Source: Psychroflexus aestuariivivens
GTDB taxonomy: Bacteria; Bacteroidota; Bacteroidia; Flavobacteriales; Flavobacteriaceae
NCBI RefSeq assembly: GCF_004010055.1
Contig: NZ_RQVT01000051.1
Span: 124,001 to 188,000, forward strand
Direction of reading: 5' to 3'
Length of the DNA stretch: 64,000 nt
The position numbers and the translations under genes are program-made. Below, piece by piece: positions 8,734 through 17,421 of the stretch (its first letter is position 1; each line of letters begins with the position of its first letter). The notes beneath the pieces were generated by a model. That model saw nothing but the letters and a program-made list of their open reading frames with translations. It was not told the origin of the DNA and did not search any database.

Positions 8734-9576
8734 ATGAAATTTAAAATCTTTTTATTCTTTTTGTCGCTATCTTTTTCAGTAATCGCACAAATAGAAACGC
8801 CACAACCAAGTCCAAACATCAACATTACTCAAATTGTTGGATTATCTGAAGTCGGTTTAGCATACTCAAGACCATCTGCTAAAGGAAGAGAAATTTTCGG
8901 AAATTTGGTGCCATACGGTAAAAAATGGAGAACTGGTGCTAACGAAAATACAATCATAACTTTCTCAGATGACGTTGTGATTAACGAACAAACTCTTGAA
9001 GCTGGTAGTTATGCTGTTTTTACAGTCCCAAATAAAGAAGCCTGGGATGTTTATTTTTATGACTCTGTAGACAGTTGGGGATTGCCGAAAATGTGGGAAG
9101 AAGACATGATTGCTGCCTCAATTACAGTTCCAACAAGAACAATAGATCATCATGTTGAAACCTTTACGGTAATGATCGGTGCTATAAACATTAATAAAGC
9201 ACATTTACAAATTTCTTGGGAAAACACTTTAGTCGAAGTTCCTATTCATTTTCCTACTGATCTTCTGGTTTCTGAGAATATCGATAAAGTCATGAATGGA
9301 CCTTCTGCTAGCGATTATTATAGTGCTGCTGTGTATTATAAGGAAGCTGGAAAAGACATTGAAAAATCAGTAGAATGGATTGAAAAAGCAATGGAAATGA
9401 TGGATGAAAAACCATTCTGGATGTTGAGACAACAATCATTAATTTATGCTAAAGCTGGCAAAAAGCAGCAAGCAATTAGTGCTGCTAAAGCTTCACTTGC
9501 CGGAGCTAAAAAAGCTAACAATGAAGATTACATCAAAATGAACCAAAATTCTCTAAAAGAGTGGGGCGCAATGTAA
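8734..9576 (+). CDS. DUF2911 domain protein with signal peptide and TPR-like tail
   Basis: A 280-residue exported protein beginning with a signal peptide (MKFKIFLFFLSLSFSVIAQ). The DUF2911 domain covers about residues 20-170 and shows the family features LAYSRPSAKGREIFG, VPYGKKWRTGANENTII and LEAGSYAVFTVP. The C-terminal third has helices with the TPR-like pattern AAVYYKEAGKDIEKSVEWIEKA and a second repeat around ALIYAKAGKKQQAISAAKAS-like residues. The domain's function is unknown; it is common in Bacteroidota and is predicted to be periplasmic. The gene is divergent from the metalloprotease and ends at a strong terminator shared with the convergent symporter gene. Confidence 0.88.
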   Translation: MKFKIFLFFLSLSFSVIAQIETPQPSPNINITQIVGLSEVGLAYSRPSAKGREIFGNLVPYGKKWRTGANENTIITFSDDVVINEQTLEAGSYAVFTVPNKEAWDVYFYDSVDSWGLPKMWEEDMIAASITVPTRTIDHHVETFTVMIGAININKAHLQISWENTLVEVPIHFPTDLLVSENIDKVMNGPSASDYYSAAVYYKEAGKDIEKSVEWIEKAMEMMDEKPFWMLRQQSLIYAKAGKKQQAISAAKASLAGAKKANNEDYIKMNQNSLKEWGAM

Positions 9577-9600
9577 TTGGTTACTTTTTATAAACACTTA

Positions 9601-9633
9601 AAAGCTGATTTATCTATAAATCAGCTTTTTTTA
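9601..9633. terminator. Bidirectional terminator between DUF2911 and symporter genes
   Basis: A perfect 12-bp stem (9601-9612 with 9617-9628) and a 4-base loop are followed by a T tract. It serves the rightward DUF2911 gene. The stop codon of the leftward symporter gene (complement at 9621-9623) lies inside the stem. Confidence 0.85.
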
Positions 9634-11297
9634 TTCAATATTTCTAAAACTATTGCTATTGAAATAACCAAGCCACACCCAAATAAATTCAGCCATAAAT
9701 AAGGCATCCAATCTTGCGAGTAGCCAAAGATTACAATCGCCTGTGTAATAATTGCAGCGATAAATACAGAACGACTGCTGACGAACTTTATAAAAAAGGC
9801 TAAGAGAAAAATTCCCAAAACATTACCATAAAAAATCGAACCGATAATATTTACCAATTGAATTAAATTATCAAATAAATTCGCTGTACAGGCTATAATA
9901 ATAGCGAAAACGCCCCAACCTAAAGTAAATAACTTTGTAGCATTTAGAAAATGTCTGTCTGAGAGTTTTATAGAGCTATTGCGCTTATACAAATCAATTG
10001 TTGTTGTTGAAGCCAAGGCATTCAATTCTGAAGCGGTTGAAGACATTGCTGCCGACAAAATTACAGCCAATAAAAGTCCAACCAAACCTTTGGGTAAATT
10101 ATTCAGAATGAAATGAATAAACACATAATCTTTATCATTGGTTTCAATTTTTTCATCTACTTGTTTTATTACATCTTTAGCTTGGTCTCTCAATTCAAAT
10201 TCGCGCTCATTCAGTAGTTTCAGTTCATCTTTGAATGCATTCATTTCACTTTTAGAATGCTCTTCAGCAAACTCTTTGGCTAAAATATTTTTTTGATCTT
10301 GAATAACGATCAAATTTTTTTCTAATTGATTGAATTCCGTAGCATATTCTGAATTTTCAACAGCAGTTTTAGCCGCTGGATTAAAATTAATCGGGGAGTG
10401 GTTAAATTGGTAAAAAACAAAAACCATAATTCCGATTAACAAAATGAAAAATTGAAGTGGAACTTTTAAAATAGCGTTGAATATCAAGCCCATCTGACTT
10501 TCTTTCAAACTTCTTGCTGATAAATAACGTTGAACTTGGCTTTGATCTGTACCAAAATAAGAGAGCGCTAAAAAACTGCCACCTATAATTCCGCTCCAAA
10601 AAGTATATCTATTATCAAAACTAAATGAAAAATCCAATACATTCAGTTTGTCGTTAGCGCCAGCAATTTTCATTGCTTTATTAAAAGTGATATCTTGTGG
10701 CAAATCTGAATAAATCATAATAAAAGCGACAACCAAACCAATCAAAATTACTGCCATTTGTTGTTTTTGGGTTACATTAACAGCCTTTGTTCCACCGGTA
10801 ACAGTATAAATAATCACCAAAACGCCTATAATAATATTCAAATAAAATAAATTCCATCCTAAAATGGCTGAAAGAATAATTGATGGCGCATAAATCGTAA
10901 TTCCACAAGCTAAACTCCGTTGGATTAGAAATAAAAGCGCGGTTAAAGTCCTGGTTTTTAAATCGAATCTCGATTCTAGATATTCATAGGCTGTATAAAC
11001 TTTTAAGCGGTGATAAATAGGTATAAACACCAAACAAATTACAATCATTGCTAACGGTAAACCGAAGTAAAACTGCACGAATCCCATGCCATCATGAAAG
11101 GCTTGACCTGGGGTAGATAAAAAAGTAACTGCACTGGCTTGAGTTGCCATTACAGAAAGGCCTACCGTCCACCATTCTGCTGTATTACCACCTTTGATGA
11201 AATCGTTGACGTTATTATTTTTCTTTGATTTTAAAGAACCGTAAATGACAATAAAAGCGAGTGTTGCTCCAAGAATTACAAAATCTATTATTGTCAT
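9621..11297 (-). CDS. Sodium:solute symporter (SSS family) with a coiled-coil insert
   Basis: A 558-residue inner-membrane protein with about 13 hydrophobic segments, of the sodium/solute symporter family. Recognisable parts are NDFIKGGNTAEWWTVGLSVMATQASAVTFLSTPGQAF, the YTVTGGTKAV motif, SYFGTDQSQVQRYLSARS and the ILSAAMSSTASELNALAS helix. A charged segment of roughly 90 residues, rich in Glu and Lys and probably coiled-coil, interrupts the membrane region before YVFIHFILNNLPKGLVGLL. I chose the ATG at 11295-11297 (MTIIDFVILGA) rather than an upstream in-frame ATG at 11360, because the family begins with this helix. The substrate is unknown. The stop codon sits in the shared terminator stem. 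Confidence 0.88.
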   Translation of the reverse strand: MTIIDFVILGATLAFIVIYGSLKSKKNNNVNDFIKGGNTAEWWTVGLSVMATQASAVTFLSTPGQAFHDGMGFVQFYFGLPLAMIVICLVFIPIYHRLKVYTAYEYLESRFDLKTRTLTALLFLIQRSLACGITIYAPSIILSAILGWNLFYLNIIIGVLVIIYTVTGGTKAVNVTQKQQMAVILIGLVVAFIMIYSDLPQDITFNKAMKIAGANDKLNVLDFSFSFDNRYTFWSGIIGGSFLALSYFGTDQSQVQRYLSARSLKESQMGLIFNAILKVPLQFFILLIGIMVFVFYQFNHSPINFNPAAKTAVENSEYATEFNQLEKNLIVIQDQKNILAKEFAEEHSKSEMNAFKDELKLLNEREFELRDQAKDVIKQVDEKIETNDKDYVFIHFILNNLPKGLVGLLLAVILSAAMSSTASELNALASTTTIDLYKRNSSIKLSDRHFLNATKLFTLGWGVFAIIIACTANLFDNLIQLVNIIGSIFYGNVLGIFLLAFFIKFVSSRSVFIAAIITQAIVIFGYSQDWMPYLWLNLFGCGLVISIAIVLEILNKKS

Positions 11298-11416
11298 AAA
11301 GCTTGAATTAAATTTGGAAGTTACGCATGAAGAAATAAAACAAAATGATGTAAATAACATTGAAAATCAGCACCAAAGTGTATGATTTTTTCCATTTGTA
11401 TTTTACACCGTTCCTG

Positions 11417-13906
11417 TTATTCATTTCCCAAAGCAATTAGATTGACCAGTAATTTATAAGCACCTGAAACGCCTGCAGGCAATTCTCTGAAAAAACTTAA
11501 ACCTGTGTAAACATAGTGACCTTTACCATAAGTAGCAACCAAAATACTGCTTTCTTTAGATGTTTCGTTTTTGTCATTCATGCTTATTACTGGAGTAAAT
11601 TCATTACTCCATTCATCTGGGAAATATAAGCCACGTTCTTGAACCCAATTTTCAAAATCAGCTTGACCAATTTTATTTGGAAAATTCAAAACAGGATGAG
11701 AAGGATTCAGAAAAGTAACTTTAGCATTTTCTTCAGTAACACGATCTCTAGAAATTTTCATGTGGTAAGGTGCAACATTGTCCAATTTCAAGCCTCGATT
11801 TGTATTATACTGGACAATCATTGTTCCACCGTTTTCAACGAATTCAAACAAGTCTGACTGCTTATAAGCCAATGATTTGTGAATATTATAAGCTCTTATT
11901 CCAATAATAACAACCTCAAAATCTTTCAAAAGTTTTGCATTGATTTCTTCAGCCTCAAAAGTTTGAATTTCAAATCCTAAATCTGACAAGTTTTTAGCTA
12001 CAGTTGAACCTGCGCCTTTGATATAAGCAATTTTTTTATCAACCAGTTGTATATCAAAATTTATAAATTTTGCTTTGGCACTTTCAATTAAAAAATGTTT
12101 GCCAATATGATCGTAATTGATTTCTGAAATTTTTTGTTCAAATTTTTCACCTGAAATTTCTAAACTCGGATTAATCTCAATTTCGGAATTTTGGGTTGGT
12201 GTTACTTCAAAAGTGAAACTTTTTGAATCACCAGCTTGTTCAATTTCAACTTGATGAAATTTAGGTTGAATTTGCCAATCTGATGGGGCGTCAAGTTTTA
12301 AACGACCAGATATATGGTCATCATAACTTTTGACGTCAACCCTTATAGATTTAGTTTCTCCATTTTTAAATGTGAAAACCGATTCTTGAAAAGCAACTGA
12401 AACTTTAGGTAAAATTTCAAAATTCTCATAAACTTCACCTTTTACGGGGTCATTATACTTGTAAATTAAAGCTTTGGTCAGTTCAAAATTTCTGCCTTCT
12501 ATTTCAAAAATATAAGTGAAGTTTAAAGGCTCTGGAGTTTCTGGTAAACCAATTAAACTCGGATTATCGACTTTATATACACCGAGTTCTCCTTCAGACT
12601 TTAACCAATATGGCGTTGTATAATTACTGTTTTTAGGGATTTTAATAGTTTCAGAAAATTTAAAGTCTGCATTATTTTCAAGTGAAATTTGTTTTACATT
12701 TATTGACTTACTTCGGTTAAGACTGATAGATTTTAAGTTGACATCAACTGGACTTCTGTTGATAATTTCAAAATTAATAGCGACCGAATCGCCAGGATTT
12801 GCGTAAGCAGAACTACTTTTGGCCTCTGCGAATAGTCCTAAACAAGATGAAATGACTTTTTTGATTTGAGCTAACTTTTGTTCTCTCCAAAAGTTGTCTT
12901 CTATCTCTTCAATTGTCCCTAGAGCTTGCATAAGTTTGGGAATACTTTTCCAAGGTTTTTTAAAATTATAATTGTCTTCAACTTTATTTAGAATTTCACC
13001 AATAGCTTTGCCTTCAGGAATTCGCGTCCAAGTCGTATTTATGCCTTCAAAAGGATTTTGAGTAAAATTCATTTCACCTTTAACCAATTCTAGATATTCA
13101 ATTTTATCGCCTCTAGAACCAGTATTTCCAAAGCCTTGTGATTTGTGCTGACTTCGACTAAGTGCTGCTATTTCGTTGTTGGACAAACCTTCAACAGGAT
13201 AAAATTGATTGACATTGAGTTCTGTGAAATTGGATTTATCGGCAGCTTCAAAAGCTTCCTGACTTCCATAAAACCAAGGAGAAGTATTGAAGTACAATCG
13301 CTTTGGTTGCCAAGGTTTTAGCCTTTCAAGCTGGTTGGTATAGATTTGTTGTTGGTTTGATAAATCAAAAGCTTCCACAGAAAGTAGGGCAGAAGTGGTA
13401 TGGTGTCCGTGAGTTGAACCAGATGTTCTATGATCGAAACGATTGATTACGATATCTGGTCGGAATTTTCGTAAAACCCGAACTACATCTGCTAAAATCT
13501 TGTCTTTGTTCCAGATGTCTAATGTTTCTTCTGGTGTTTTGGAATATCCAAAATCCTTTGCTCTAGAGAAAAACTGTTTTCCACCATCAATTTTTCTAGC
13601 TTGCAATAGTTCTTGTGTTCGAATTATTCCAAGTTTTTTTCCTATATCTGGACCAATAAGATTTTGTCCGCCATCACCACGTGTCAATGACAAGTAAGCC
13701 GTATTGGCGTTGTAATATTTTGAAAAATAAGTAATTAAGCTCGTGTTTTCATCATCTGGATGTGCGGCCAAGTAAAGCACATTTCCAAGAAAATTGAGTG
13801 ATTGTATTTGCTGGTAAATTTCTGAAGCTGTGGGTTTTTCTGGAGCTTGGGCTTTCAGAATAAAAGTGAATAATAATATAGGAATCAAGCATAAAATTCT
13901 TCGCAT
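11417..13906 (-). CDS. Large exported PIG-L family deacetylase
   Basis: An 829-residue protein with a signal peptide (about 1-20). The N-terminal PIG-L/LmbE domain carries the zinc motif AAHPDDE (His49, Asp51, Asp52) and the distal HGHHT motif (about 166-170). Members of this family remove N-acyl or N-acetyl groups from sugar amines. The long C-terminal portion includes predicted beta-rich regions and a final domain with ESAKAKFINFDI and IVIGIRAYNIHKSLAYKQ, resembling a glutamine-amidotransferase-like fold; that last point is inference. The protein is far larger than LmbE or BshB, so a periplasmic glycan substrate is more likely than bacillithiol. It lies 120 bases upstream of the symporter gene on the same strand. 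Confidence 0.88.
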   Translation of the reverse strand: MRRILCLIPILLFTFILKAQAPEKPTASEIYQQIQSLNFLGNVLYLAAHPDDENTSLITYFSKYYNANTAYLSLTRGDGGQNLIGPDIGKKLGIIRTQELLQARKIDGGKQFFSRAKDFGYSKTPEETLDIWNKDKILADVVRVLRKFRPDIVINRFDHRTSGSTHGHHTTSALLSVEAFDLSNQQQIYTNQLERLKPWQPKRLYFNTSPWFYGSQEAFEAADKSNFTELNVNQFYPVEGLSNNEIAALSRSQHKSQGFGNTGSRGDKIEYLELVKGEMNFTQNPFEGINTTWTRIPEGKAIGEILNKVEDNYNFKKPWKSIPKLMQALGTIEEIEDNFWREQKLAQIKKVISSCLGLFAEAKSSSAYANPGDSVAINFEIINRSPVDVNLKSISLNRSKSINVKQISLENNADFKFSETIKIPKNSNYTTPYWLKSEGELGVYKVDNPSLIGLPETPEPLNFTYIFEIEGRNFELTKALIYKYNDPVKGEVYENFEILPKVSVAFQESVFTFKNGETKSIRVDVKSYDDHISGRLKLDAPSDWQIQPKFHQVEIEQAGDSKSFTFEVTPTQNSEIEINPSLEISGEKFEQKISEINYDHIGKHFLIESAKAKFINFDIQLVDKKIAYIKGAGSTVAKNLSDLGFEIQTFEAEEINAKLLKDFEVVIIGIRAYNIHKSLAYKQSDLFEFVENGGTMIVQYNTNRGLKLDNVAPYHMKISRDRVTEENAKVTFLNPSHPVLNFPNKIGQADFENWVQERGLYFPDEWSNEFTPVISMNDKNETSKESSILVATYGKGHYVYTGLSFFRELPAGVSGAYKLLVNLIALGNE

Positions 13907-13987
13907 AGCTTCATTTTTGCAACCAAATATAATTTTGTTTATAAAATTTATAGCTGAATTTAGATGCTTTTAACTAATATTAAGCTT

Positions 13988-14518
13988 TTACTCTTTCTCA
14001 AGTATAGCGTCTTTTTTCACTAATGAAACAGGTTTTTGCAATAGCAAGTTATTAGGATAAGTGACTAGTTCGCCTTCATCAGTTCTTAGGTGAAGCTGAA
14101 AAGATTTTATGTCTTCAATAATGGCTTCCAAAGGAAATTCTTTATCATGAATTTGAATTTTGTCACCAATTTTATAAGGACAGGAAAAAAACATGATGAT
14201 ACCCGAAGTAATATTGCTTAATATTGACCAAATGGCAAATAAACCAATGCCGATGACTGCAAAAACAGAAGAAAAAACCAGTGCAAGTTCACGAACCTCT
14301 ACGCCCCAAGTCAATAGCAACGAGAAAATTGCAATGAATGACACCAACACATTTATATATTTGAAAATCAAGCGCGTTCTACCAATATTAATTTCGTCGC
14401 GCTTAGCAATTCTATTGGCAGATTTTTTCAAAATAAATCTGAGTAACAATAAAACTAAAACCACAATACCAGTCCAAATCAACTGCTTGTCGTTATTGAA
14501 AATGAATTCTTCAATCAT
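13988..14518 (-). CDS. Small MscS-type mechanosensitive channel
   Basis: A 176-residue membrane protein with three hydrophobic helices (about 12-30, 50-70, 75-110) and a short soluble part. The pore-helix and beta-domain region GIGLFAIWSILSNITSGIIMFFSCPYKIGDKIQI matches the MscS family. It lacks the large C-terminal vestibule of E. coli MscS (286 residues), ending soon after the beta domain. The gene overlaps the upstream lipoprotein gene by 8 bases and is the last tightly linked gene of the leftward DUF2520-to-MscS operon. Confidence 0.87.
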   Translation of the reverse strand: MIEEFIFNNDKQLIWTGIVVLVLLLLRFILKKSANRIAKRDEINIGRTRLIFKYINVLVSFIAIFSLLLTWGVEVRELALVFSSVFAVIGIGLFAIWSILSNITSGIIMFFSCPYKIGDKIQIHDKEFPLEAIIEDIKSFQLHLRTDEGELVTYPNNLLLQKPVSLVKKDAILEKE

Positions 14519-15401
14519 ATAATCTAAGGTTTAAAGTATCGCGCAAATTTAAATATTTATTCGAATTCATTTGCCAATATTTTACTTTTAAACGCTCCAT
14601 TTTTTTGGCTGATGTCACCAAAGTATCTTTATTTTTAATTTGAATTTCCTCCCATTGTTCAATCTCGAATGGAAAGTTTTTGTTTTGATATATTTTTAAA
14701 TTTCGATTTATAGAATCATAATTTACTTCAGTTACTAAAAATTCATTTTCATATTGTTGAATTTTAGCAGAATATGGTTTTATATCGATATGGTTCAACC
14801 TGATAAAAGCAAAACTTGGTAGTAATTCCTGAGTTCCGGTTTCTATCTTCCTGGGTTGAATGCGAAGTCGTGTCCAAAGTTCATTTTCTGTAAGAACAGG
14901 AGAAATATTTAAATTCTGGTCAGCTTCACCTTCAAAATAAGAATGCGAAACGATTTCAAAATTATCACGATGATTGAGTTGTGCATAAGTTTGGCCACAC
15001 CATTCTTGCGTACTCGATGCGATTTTTAAAACTGGTCTTTTTTCAATCAATGGCAAAAAAGTGCTTTCAAGGATGTGATAGGGATAAATCCCAGTATTGA
15101 ATGATTTTGTTGCATTCAATTTCATTACATTAATGTTGCTGGGGTTTTGTTGATTTGCTTTAACTTGTTGCTCTGGCAGAAAATCTTCACTAACAAATAT
15201 CAAAACCGCCGTGCCTTTTCGTTTTTCTCCGTAACGGTATTGAGTCAATTCATAACTTGTGAGTTCTGCTTTGCCGTCGTACCAATAGTCTTTGAAATCT
15301 TTACTTAGATTTCGAGATTCATAAGTTTCAGAAATCGAAGAATTTGGAGAATTTTTGCAAGCCAAAATGCTAAGTATGAATAAGAAACTTAAGTATTTCA
15401 T
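14511..15401 (-). CDS. Conserved hypothetical lipoprotein between Maf and MscS genes
   Basis: A 296-residue predicted lipoprotein with a lipobox ending at Cys15 (FILSILAC). The mature part is soluble and rich in aromatic residues; I recognise no catalytic motif. Homologues next to maf in flavobacteria have, to my knowledge, sometimes been labelled septum formation inhibitor Maf only because of their position; this protein has none of the Maf sequence signature. It overlaps the downstream MscS gene by 8 bases and follows maf by 24 bases, so it is part of the same operon. Function unknown. Confidence 0.8.
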   Translation of the reverse strand: MKYLSFLFILSILACKNSPNSSISETYESRNLSKDFKDYWYDGKAELTSYELTQYRYGEKRKGTAVLIFVSEDFLPEQQVKANQQNPSNINVMKLNATKSFNTGIYPYHILESTFLPLIEKRPVLKIASSTQEWCGQTYAQLNHRDNFEIVSHSYFEGEADQNLNISPVLTENELWTRLRIQPRKIETGTQELLPSFAFIRLNHIDIKPYSAKIQQYENEFLVTEVNYDSINRNLKIYQNKNFPFEIEQWEEIQIKNKDTLVTSAKKMERLKVKYWQMNSNKYLNLRDTLNLRLYD

Positions 15402-15425
15402 GATTATGGATTTTTTTTATTTTTT

Positions 15426-16010
15426 CTAATCTACAAATTCTTCTAGACTAAGATACAATTTATCTATTGGCAAACCCATCACATTGTAAAAAGAACCTTG
15501 CATTTCAGAAATTCCAATTTTGCCAATCCATTCCTGAATGCCGTAAGCACCAGCTTTATCAAATGGTTTATAATTGTTGATATAAAACCATATTTCATCT
15601 GCACTTAGTTTTCGAAATTTAACTTTAGTGACATCGTAAATCACTTTTTCTTTGTCTAAAGTTTTGATGCAAACAGATGAAATCACTTCGTGTGTGGCAT
15701 CCGATAAAGACGAAAGCATTTCAAACGCATGATTTTCATCACTAGGTTTGTTCAGCGCCTGATTTTGATGCCAAACTATGGTATCGCCAGTAATGAGTAA
15801 GTCGTTAGCTTTTAGGTCTTGAAATTGGTCAGCCTTTAATTTTGCTAGAAAATTGCTGATTTCAGCATGTTTTAAATCATTGCTAAAATCTTCATCGACC
15901 GAACGTAATTTAACCTTGAAATTAACGCCAATAGCTTTCAAAATTTCTTGTCGCCTTGGCGAACCAGAGGCTAAAATTATATTCTTTTGATTGATATTTT
16001 CAATAATCAT
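15426..16010 (-). CDS. maf: Maf-like nucleoside triphosphate pyrophosphatase
   Basis: A 194-residue house-cleaning pyrophosphatase that hydrolyses non-canonical or methylated nucleoside triphosphates such as dTTP and UTP analogues. The N-terminal substrate-binding motif is ILASGSPRRQEIL; further family features are the ITGDTIVW block and FDKAGAYGIQEWIGKIGISEMQGSFYNVMGLP near the C terminus. It starts 1 base after the stop of the UbiA-like gene and is followed by the lipoprotein gene in the same operon. Length and motifs are typical. Confidence 0.94.
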   Translation of the reverse strand: MIIENINQKNIILASGSPRRQEILKAIGVNFKVKLRSVDEDFSNDLKHAEISNFLAKLKADQFQDLKANDLLITGDTIVWHQNQALNKPSDENHAFEMLSSLSDATHEVISSVCIKTLDKEKVIYDVTKVKFRKLSADEIWFYINNYKPFDKAGAYGIQEWIGKIGISEMQGSFYNVMGLPIDKLYLSLEEFVD

Positions 16011-16011
16011 T

Positions 16012-16905
16012 TTATATGAATTTAAAAATTAACATCATAAACAAACCTAATAAATAAACATAGCTCAAGTATTTTTTCAACTGAATTATTTCCTGTTTTG
16101 ACCGTGTTTCCAAAACTTTTTTTGAAATAACAATGAGCGGCAAAACGATCGTGACAAACACATAAAACATGAGTATATTATATTGAATAAAATAAGCCAA
16201 AGTTGAACTGATAATCAGTAATACTGCTAAAATGATAAAAAAGAAAGCCACAAATTGACTTCGACTTTTACCGATTAGAATAGGTAAAGTAGATTTTCCA
16301 GAAAAATAATCACCTTGAATTTCTTCAATATTTTTGAGAATTGAAGAGGCAAAACTCAACAGGAAAGCATTTAAAGTAAATATTGAAATAATATATATTA
16401 AAAAATTTTCATTCAGTAAGTTAAAACTTGAACAACCTATAATAATTATTGAAAATACTGAAAGAAAACTCTTGACAAAATTTCCTAAAATTGCTATATT
16501 TTGAAAATAAATGGCATGCGCTAAATACAAAATCGCTCCCAAAAGAGTGCAAGAAAAGATGAGCCAAGCTTTGTCTGAATGAATTGAAATTGCAAATCCT
16601 AGTGCTGAAATTAATCCCAGAAAAGTGAAAATGAAGTACAAAATCAAAACAGACTTAGAATTGATTTTATTCATTTGAAAATTCATTTTCGGATCATTAA
16701 TTTGAATCGATACAGAATTATATACGTTAATAATAATGTTTGCGCCAGCATACTTAAAACCCAAAGCTGAAATCAGTAGTAAAAATTCAAAATGATTGAT
16801 TTGAATTTCAAAAGTAAAATAAGGAATAAGACTGAATCTCATCAAAAGTGCCATCAAAACTAACATTGCTAGATTTCTCCACTTGATGAGATTCAGAAGT
16901 GACAT
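16012..16905 (-). CDS. UbiA-like integral membrane protein with lost aspartate motifs
   Basis: A 297-residue polytopic protein (about eight hydrophobic helices) sitting in the place where flavobacteria usually have a UbiA-superfamily prenyltransferase, between maf and the KdsC-like gene. Its overall pattern fits that family: the region around AGANIIIN (about 53-60) aligns with the first Asp-rich motif and KNIEEIQGDYFSGKSTLPILIG (about 191-212) with the second. However, the expected NDxxDxxxD reads Asn60-Val-Tyr-Asn-Ser-Val-Ser-Ile-Gln68, so all three aspartates are gone, and the second motif keeps only Asp199. It may be catalytically dead or have a changed role. Spacing is 9 bases to the upstream gene and 1 base to maf. 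Confidence 0.7.
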   Translation of the reverse strand: MSLLNLIKWRNLAMLVLMALLMRFSLIPYFTFEIQINHFEFLLLISALGFKYAGANIIINVYNSVSIQINDPKMNFQMNKINSKSVLILYFIFTFLGLISALGFAISIHSDKAWLIFSCTLLGAILYLAHAIYFQNIAILGNFVKSFLSVFSIIIIGCSSFNLLNENFLIYIISIFTLNAFLLSFASSILKNIEEIQGDYFSGKSTLPILIGKSRSQFVAFFFIILAVLLIISSTLAYFIQYNILMFYVFVTIVLPLIVISKKVLETRSKQEIIQLKKYLSYVYLLGLFMMLIFKFI

Positions 16906-16914
16906 ATTAAAGTA

Positions 16915-17421
16915 TTAAAATTTCCATTTGCCTTGCACTTTCATGACTTGCTCTAGCAAATCACGAACGCAACCTTTGCCACCACCTTTATGAGAAATGT
17001 AAGCTGAAGCAGCTTTGACTTCAGCAACAGCATCTTGTGGACAGGTTGGCAATCCCACTAATTTCATTGGATATAAATCTGGAATATCATCGCCCATATA
17101 AGCCACGTGTTCGGGATTAATGCCATAAACATCAAAAAATTCATCTAGACAAGCCACTTTATCATCAATGCCAAGGTGAATATTGGTGACGCCTAAATCG
17201 CGTAATCTCGCACGAACTGCTTCGTTTTTTCCACCAGAAATAATTGCAATTTCATAACCTTGATTCATGGCGTGTTTCATGGCAAAACCATCTTTTACAT
17301 CCATGGTTCTCAGTAAGTCACCAGAAGTTGAAATTTGTAAAGCGCCGTCGGTTAAAACACCATCTACATCAAAAACAAAAGTGGTGATTTGGTTCAGTAA
17401 TTCTTTGTAATTTTTATTCAT
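16915..17421 (-). CDS. KdsC-like HAD phosphatase (KDO-8-phosphate phosphatase)
   Basis: A 168-residue HAD hydrolase of the compact KdsC type, which removes phosphate from KDO 8-phosphate to give free KDO for lipopolysaccharide. Motif I is FVFDVDGVLTDG with the nucleophile and acid aspartates, motif II is AIISGG, and the later motif is YMGDDIPDL. The C terminus KGGGKGCVRDLLEQVMKVQG is typical of KdsC. KdsA, for the preceding step, is encoded at 5.0-5.8 kb. The gene overlaps the upstream DUF2520 gene by 8 bases. A different sugar phosphate substrate cannot be ruled out. Confidence 0.9.
   Translation of the reverse strand: MNKNYKELLNQITTFVFDVDGVLTDGALQISTSGDLLRTMDVKDGFAMKHAMNQGYEIAIISGGKNEAVRARLRDLGVTNIHLGIDDKVACLDEFFDVYGINPEHVAYMGDDIPDLYPMKLVGLPTCPQDAVAEVKAASAYISHKGGGKGCVRDLLEQVMKVQGKWKF

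Noticed and set aside
14193-14522. A 109-codon plus-strand open frame opposite the MscS gene
   Set aside because: It is antisense to the membrane helices of a clear MscS-type protein and has low-complexity composition.
14511-15401. Calling the lipoprotein gene next to maf a septum formation inhibitor
   Set aside because: The protein has a lipobox and none of the Maf motifs; the real Maf is the adjacent gene at 15426-16010.
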